Positions 18,801 to 22,953 of a stretch of DNA of 22,953 nt are shown piece after piece; position 1 is the stretch's first letter, and each line of letters begins with the position of its first letter. The DNA comes from Protostelium mycophagum (Eukaryota; Evosea; Variosea; Protosteliida; Protosteliaceae). The stretch lies in the NCBI GenBank assembly GCA_002081555.1, contig KV921068.1, positions 1 through 22,953 of the forward strand, given 5' to 3'. Position numbers and translations under genes: made by a program. The notes under the pieces are model-generated. The model did no database searches, was not told the origin of the DNA, and saw nothing but the letters and a program-made list of their open reading frames with translations.

Positions 18801-20395
18801 CAATTCAAAATTGGATGTTACGCACCTTGATGGAATTGTCATAACCGGTGGTGTACATCAAGGGTTGTCCGTGTACGAAATTCACGCTTGTTACCGCGCC
18901 GAGATCGCCTGAAGTACCGTAATGTGCGTTCTGCACGATAGAGAGTACGGATTTCTTGTTGAGATCCCATAATATCATACTTCCACGTGTTGTTCCAGAA
19001 ACAAGCACGGGGTCTCCTTCTGTCATGACGTCATCATGATGTACTTTACAATTCTGGACAATTGATTTTCAAAGCAAAAAACTGCACGCAAGAAAAATTG
19101 TATTATACAAATGTACATATGTCGACATTTTTCTTTGTCGACATGACATCACAAAAAATCATGGTGACATCATGATGACTCGCCCTTCTTGAAGGCGAGG
19201 CACGTGACCTCCCCTTCTGCTTGGAAAAATCTGACAATGCTGGTGTCCGTCTTCAAATTGTGAACAACAATAGTTCCATCGGAAAATCCGATTGCGGCCA
19301 CATCCAACACATTTGAAGCTGCCAGACACGTCACCTTATTCTACAACGAGTCAGTATTTTGGTGGGAAAAATGTACTGTGAAAATTTACCGATTGCTTGG
19401 TGGCAACTTTTTGTGTACCCAACAAAGTGTCGACGTCGACTTTTTTGGATGTCGACTTTTTGCCGAATTCCTCCTTCTCTTCTTTCAACACATTCTTAAA
19501 CCTGCGAAAATTCGACGAAAATTCAACAAAGATTTGTGGACCCACTTGTAGATGAGAGTTCGAGTTACGTAATTCCACAACTCGAGGGATCCATCACTAC
19601 CTCCAAATAAAATCTTGTTCACGTAAGTAGGAGGGTGCAGCATGCAGGTGGGAAAAAAATTAGAACGGAATTGCAAAGTCCCGTTGATGGTGAGGTTTCT
19701 TGACCAAACTAGAGCTTGGTTCTGACCCTCACTGATGGTGATGCAGCTGTCGCCGAGAAGAAGCAGCTAAAAATAGAATCAGAAAAGGGAGATCAGAAAA
19801 ATGATGCCAAAATCATCATGATGATTTTGATGACATACCTTGTAGAAGCCACACAATAAGGGACTGGATTGTTTGACAACTCGGCCGCCTTTAATAACAT
19901 ATAAAATAGGTCCAGCACCCACATACAATCCATTTTTCGATTCGTCCATGCAGGTTATGTCATGTGGCAGAAGAGGACCCGTACCGATCACTCTCATCTT
20001 TGGTATGTTTCTATTTTGTACACATCTATAAAAGTGAGATCATGACAATTTATGATCAGGAATTGTGATCACCTCCCAAGCGAGAGAGTGATGTTTCTGC
20101 CCACTAAAAGAGGGACACCACTGCTCACTATTCCTTGGATAGTCAAAGGTGTGAAGAGACCGAATTTCTTCCTCTCTATCTTGATCGGTTCGTCAATCTT
20201 CTCATTGATGCCAGAGAGAATGAGTTTTGAATTTTTTTCCTCCACACGTTGTTTCTTCAGTGTCACATCTGGTGATTCTGCAGCCTTCCTGCGAGTACCT
20301 GCAACCTTCCTCTGTGCCCTGGAAAATGAGGAGAAAGACAGAGAAATCACAACTCACCATCTCTCCCTATTCTCGATTCTATAGGAAGAACTCAT
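15809..20395 (-). CDS. UTP21: UTP21 / WDR36, U3 snoRNP (SSU processome) WD40 protein, many exons
   Basis: Component of the UTP-B subcomplex needed for early 18S rRNA processing in the nucleolus. Start ATG 20395 (MSSSYRIENRERW). First exons: 20395-20358, 20318-20073 and from 20025. A basic N-terminus leads into beta-propeller repeats: IGTGPLLPHDITCM, ILFGGSDGSLELWNYVTRTL, SGTTRGSMILWDLNKKSVLS, GHSAPITDMSW..DKTLRLFS, CGIDGYIRIWDIRSGKLLST, ACDDLTIRVYDVQTLKL and VSGNVNNYVLTWDVSSGKLV. An acidic linker (SDDPDDIVEVKEETEDMEED) precedes the family-specific C-domain: LSDLPSSVWTSIVHIDTIK, APFFLPTESGIVPHF, GMSPSGVDYHIQMLT, FELVQAYLATFLK and WRRLQSLFDMNACLLKFFSG. The exact internal exon map was only partly worked out. 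Several introns end in TGACGTCAT..AG or GTTGTAG. It is head-to-head with TSR3, another 18S biogenesis gene. Confidence 0.95.
19341..19353 (-). other. extended intron 3' end TGACTCGTTGTAG (UTP21)
   Basis: Ends the UTP21 intron before the exon beginning AATAAGGTGACG (NKVT, then CLAASNVLDVAAIGFSDG). Exact copy of the 13-mer at 8441 and 9438. Confidence 0.75.
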
Positions 20396-20522
20396 GATGG
20401 AAGGTTATGGACCTTTGTGATGAGCTTCTTTCTTTGTTCTCAGGCAATCGTTTCATAAAATTGCGACGCAGATCTCATTGAGCCGATCTCATCTTTATCA
20501 CATATCACCCCAAACAACAATC
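20396..20522. promoter_or_regulatory. bidirectional promoter of UTP21 and TSR3 (127 bp)
   Basis: Divergent starts at 20395 and 20523 leave 127 bp for both promoters. The right part contains two GATCTCAT words about 15 bp apart (near 20471 and 20485), and ATCACATAT at 20497-20505, also found before the 825-aa gene start. Both products act on pre-18S rRNA, so shared expression is plausible. Confidence 0.55.
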
Positions 20523-21784
20523 ATGGGAAAAGACCAACGTTCTAAAGCAGTCGGAGGAAAGAAAAAGAGTTGGCAGAAGGAGGCACCAAAAGATAGAGAT
20601 GTATCTGATGATGACGAGCCAAGGGAAGGTGAGCCTCGTCACACATCGCGTTTCTCAAAATTGTATCTGATCTTCTTACAGAACTCGGTGTCAAACTCAC
20701 CATGTGGGTACGTACTCGAGTAATTCTTGTGTATAATCTCATTTTTGCAGGATTTTGGACAATGTGACTCAAAGAGATGTACTGGAAGAAAACTCGCACG
20801 TCTTGGTTTTTTGAAAGAGATAGCCATTTCAAGAAAGACCCGTGGCCTTGTACTGAGCCCTCGTGGCGAGGTTTCCATCTCCCCAGCTGATCGAGACATC
20901 GTAGAGAAGCACGGAATCACAGCTATCGATTGTTCATGGGCTCTCATAGAATCTGTCCCATTTTCCAAGATGGCCAGTGGCCACCACAGACTCTTACCCT
21001 TTCTGATCGCTGCGAATCCAGTCAACTATGGAAAGCCCTTCAAATTGACCTGCGTGGAGGCCCTCGCGGCGACTCTCTTCATCACCAATTTCACCGAAGA
21101 GGCACACACCATTCTAAGCAAGTTCAAATGGGGCGAGGGTTTCTATAACCTCAACAAGTATGTGTCTTCTCTTTGTCTTTATCATCATCTTTGCATCGCG
21201 TGTCAGTGTTTGGTCCGGCTCTGCCGCGGCGAAATTTGCTGCAATCTGTTGGCAAGTTTGTTGCAGATAGCGCTTTACCATGGTGAAGCAAATCGAATTT
21301 GTTTTGTTCAAACACCAATTGAACGTCCCAGAAAGCTCTTGAAACAATACGCCAACTGCAAGAACAGCGTAGAAGTTGTGGCAGTGCAGAATGAATACAT
21401 AGAGAGTTGTGAGAGGGAAGTGGAAGAACACCGAGCAGCCAAGGAACGCGGAAGTGATGAAGGTAGGTGCTCATTACATGATCGATCATCCACTCCAACT
21501 TGTGGCTTTGCCAGAAAAATGACATTCTCAAAGTTTTGTTATGTGAAGTAAAGATTTTAAAAACTAAAATTAAAATAAAAAATTGACAAAGATCAGAAGA
21601 TGATGATGATCTCCTGCGCAATCCCAATCACGATTCTTCTTGGAATCAGAGACGCGATCTAGACAGTGAAGAGGACAGCACTGAAGAAGACAACAGCTCT
21701 GAGTGCAGTACAGAGGAGGAGCGCGATGATGACGACGATGAACATGGAGAAGACGCGGAGGACTTTGGAAAATTGAAGATTTGA
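20523..21784 (+). CDS. TSR3: TSR3, 18S rRNA aminocarboxypropyltransferase, five exons
   Basis: Transfers the 3-amino-3-carboxypropyl group from S-adenosylmethionine to the hypermodified pseudouridine of 18S rRNA, late in small-subunit maturation. Start ATG 20523 (MGKDQRSKAVGGKKKSW); the upstream in-frame stretch lacks an ATG. Exons: 20523-20628, 20682-20707, 20751-21157, 21332-21462 and 21597-21784, giving 285 aa. Landmarks: LGVKLTMWDFGQCDSKRCTG, GRKLARLGFLKEI, ITAIDCSWALIESVPF, HHRLLPFLIAANPVNYGKPF, CVEALAATLFITNF, FKWGEGFYNLN, then LLKQYANCKNSVEVVAVQ. A long acidic Asp/Glu tail, usual for the family, ends FGKLKI. Introns 3 and 4 (174 and 134 nt) are long for this genome. The stop is 5 bp from the stop of the convergent homeobox gene. 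Confidence 0.97.
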
Positions 21785-21789
21785 TGATT
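21785..21789. terminator. 5-bp gap between convergent TSR3 and homeobox gene stops
   Basis: The TSR3 TGA (21782-21784) and the homeobox gene TAG (21790-21792, minus strand) are almost adjacent. The 3' UTR of each transcript must run antisense into the other gene, so natural antisense overlap is unavoidable if both are transcribed. Confidence 0.55.
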
Positions 21790-22757
21790 CTATTGAGATT
21801 TCTCGGAATTATCTTTGTCTTCCGGACCTTGGCGGACTGATTCTAACTGTGGATATCAGCTCTACATCATTGTAGATGCCATAAAATAATTTCATTTTGT
21901 AGATTAAATTTTCGAAAAAAATGAGTGGCTTTGAGATACATTCAGAAAGCCCAGATAAAATACAAATAAATATGATCGGCTCACCATTGGCTGCAGGATC
22001 CTCCTTCGGGCATTGATGAACCAGTTTGAAATCTGATTCATGGAGAGTGATGTCTGTGAAGCTAAGACTGACTTTTCTTCTTCTGTTGGGTAAGGATTGA
22101 ACTGTGTTGGTAATCAATCATTTGTACATGGAGGATTCATGATGCTGATGAATATACGCACAAGATGATCGTATAGCCACTTTTTGAGTATGTTGGTCGC
22201 TGATTTCGGGAGATTACCGCGTCTCTGTTGATGTTTATAACTGTGAGTTTGTTTTATGTCGATCTCACCTTCTTTGGGTCATCCATATCATCATCATCCA
22301 CCATTGTGTGTGATTTCCTCTTTCCGCTGGCTATGATTCGTTAGGAGTGCGGATCATTTTTATATCACTCACCTTCACCCTTTGAAGAATCATCCATCCA
22401 CGTTAGTGATTGAGACGGACCCGGCTTTAAAGCATCCAGATATGATGTGCAGAAAGAATCTGTCATGGCGTCCATTCTTTCAAGTTCTGATCTGCATGCT
22501 CGCAGCGTTTCAACATACATGGCCAGGAAGTCGGCCGTTTCTGAATTGTTCTCATCGATATTGAAAGTGTTCTGTAATTGTTGAATCCTCTCGATAGATG
22601 CGTTCAAGAGTAGCCCTTGAGTAGGTTGATGCTCTGATTTGCTGAGGATCCCAGTGTTGCTCGGCAGCCCTGTCATTTGGCAGCCGTACTCTGTCTGAAG
22701 AACTAAAACTAGGTTTGAGAGGTTTGTGGAATTGGGTTCAGCTGATGTTGTGGACAT
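21790..22757 (-). CDS. TALE-class homeobox transcription factor with MEINOX-like region, five exons
   Basis: A nuclear DNA-binding protein of 227 aa. Exons: 22757-22373, 22330-22269, 22224-22162, 22101-21985 and 21846-21790; every phase fits. Residues about 70-110 ([20 protein letters not shown] and following) resemble the KNOX2/MEIS half of the MEINOX partner-binding domain. A Ser/acidic/basic linker (ASGKRKSH, then VDDDDMDD) follows. The homeodomain [21 protein letters not shown] continues into [15 protein letters not shown] and [16 protein letters not shown]. The three-residue loop extension (PYP) and the WFIN recognition helix with Ile50/Asn51 define the TALE class. The tail is short ([18 protein letters not shown]). 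KNOX/BELL-type TALE heterodimers control the haploid-diploid switch in green lineages; that role here is only conjecture. No partner homeobox is visible in the window. Confidence 0.93.
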
Positions 22758-22846
22758 GTTCGTGAAGGGTCCAAAAAGGATTGATTGTTGTCAAAATTAC
22801 GGGTATGTCAGAAAACAATCCGTTGTAAACCGATGTTTTTATTCAA
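22758..22846. promoter_or_regulatory. divergent promoter region (89 bp)
   Basis: This lies between the homeobox gene start (22757, minus) and the plus-strand start at 22847. It contains CCGTTGTAAAC near 22820, nearly the same word as TCGTTGTAAAC near 1319. No core promoter motif was recognised. Confidence 0.35.
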
Positions 22847-22953
22847 ATGAGACCAGCAAATTTTTCTTGGAACAACAATGACCTGGTTTGGAAGACAGAC
22901 AAAGGTTTGGAACTATACTCTCACCCTTATTATTCATTCGTCTTGGATCAATT
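22847..22953 (+). CDS. 5' end of an unknown gene, cut by the window edge
   Basis: ATG 22847 opens a frame that stays open to the edge, about 35 residues: MRPANFSWNNNDLVWKTDKG and then LELYSHPYYSFVLDQ. The composition is protein-like and the position fits the divergent gene-pair pattern of the window. It is too short for a family assignment and may meet an intron beyond the edge. Confidence 0.45.
   Translation, partial: MRPANFSWNNNDLVWKTDKGLELYSHPYYSFVLDQ

Noticed and set aside
21158-21331. Possible snoRNA inside the 174-nt TSR3 intron
   Set aside because: A short CTGCAA/TTGCAG stem is visible, but there are no C/D boxes and no convincing H and ACA boxes at the required positions.
1343-22953. 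CRISPR arrays, insertion sequences, tRNA or rRNA genes
   Set aside because: No spaced direct repeats, terminal inverted repeats, cloverleaf or rRNA-like sequence was seen. The tandem repeats found are simple head-to-tail units.

Overview
The window is nuclear DNA of a gene-dense, intron-rich unicellular eukaryote. Coding segments are broken by many short GT-AG introns (commonly 37-66 nt), genes sit 5-190 bp apart, and reading frames continue across the introns once they are removed. A ciliary gene pair (IFT56, TMEM216) shows that the organism builds a cilium or flagellum. A MEINOX-type TALE homeobox gene and a bacterial-type histidyl-tRNA synthetase point to a flagellate protist rather than an animal, plant or fungus; I cannot place it further from sequence alone. 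Gene models were spliced by hand from phase continuity and, where a family was recognised, from family conservation.

Layout, left to right. 1-1140: weakly supported small plus-strand models. 1343-5563: a tight minus-strand run of five genes 35-92 bp apart (531-aa unknown; 72-aa unknown; small membrane protein; 166-aa coiled coil; secreted basic protein ending REEL). 5668-8964: an 825-aa plus-strand coiled-coil, Lys/Glu-rich and helical protein in 14 exons. 8965-9154: AT-rich spacer with a 22-bp tandem repeat. 9155-11439: IFT56 (minus, 12 exons, 551 aa). 11618-12232: TMEM216-like transition-zone protein (minus, 4 exons). 12333-13361: divergent from it, a Tyr-rich repeat protein that I suggest as an axonemal (microtubule inner protein-like) candidate. 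13416-15797: bacterial-type HisRS (plus, 8 exons), with a 486-nt last intron. 15809-20395: UTP21/WDR36 (minus). 20523-21784: TSR3 (plus). 21790-22757: TALE homeobox gene (minus). 22847-end: start of another plus-strand gene.

Functional grouping: UTP21 and TSR3, both in 18S rRNA/small-subunit biogenesis, are head-to-head across 127 bp. IFT56, TMEM216 and the candidate axonemal protein form a probable ciliary block, the last two divergent across 100 bp. Convergent pairs end 11 bp apart (HisRS/UTP21) and 5 bp apart (TSR3/TALE). The most unusual signal is in the introns: the 8-mer CGTTGTAG or its complement occurs 13 times, three times inside an identical 13-mer TGACTCGTTGTAG that ends introns of three unrelated genes, and several other introns end in TGACGTCAT plus a few bases to AG. 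This suggests a fused branch-point/3' splice signal or related introns.
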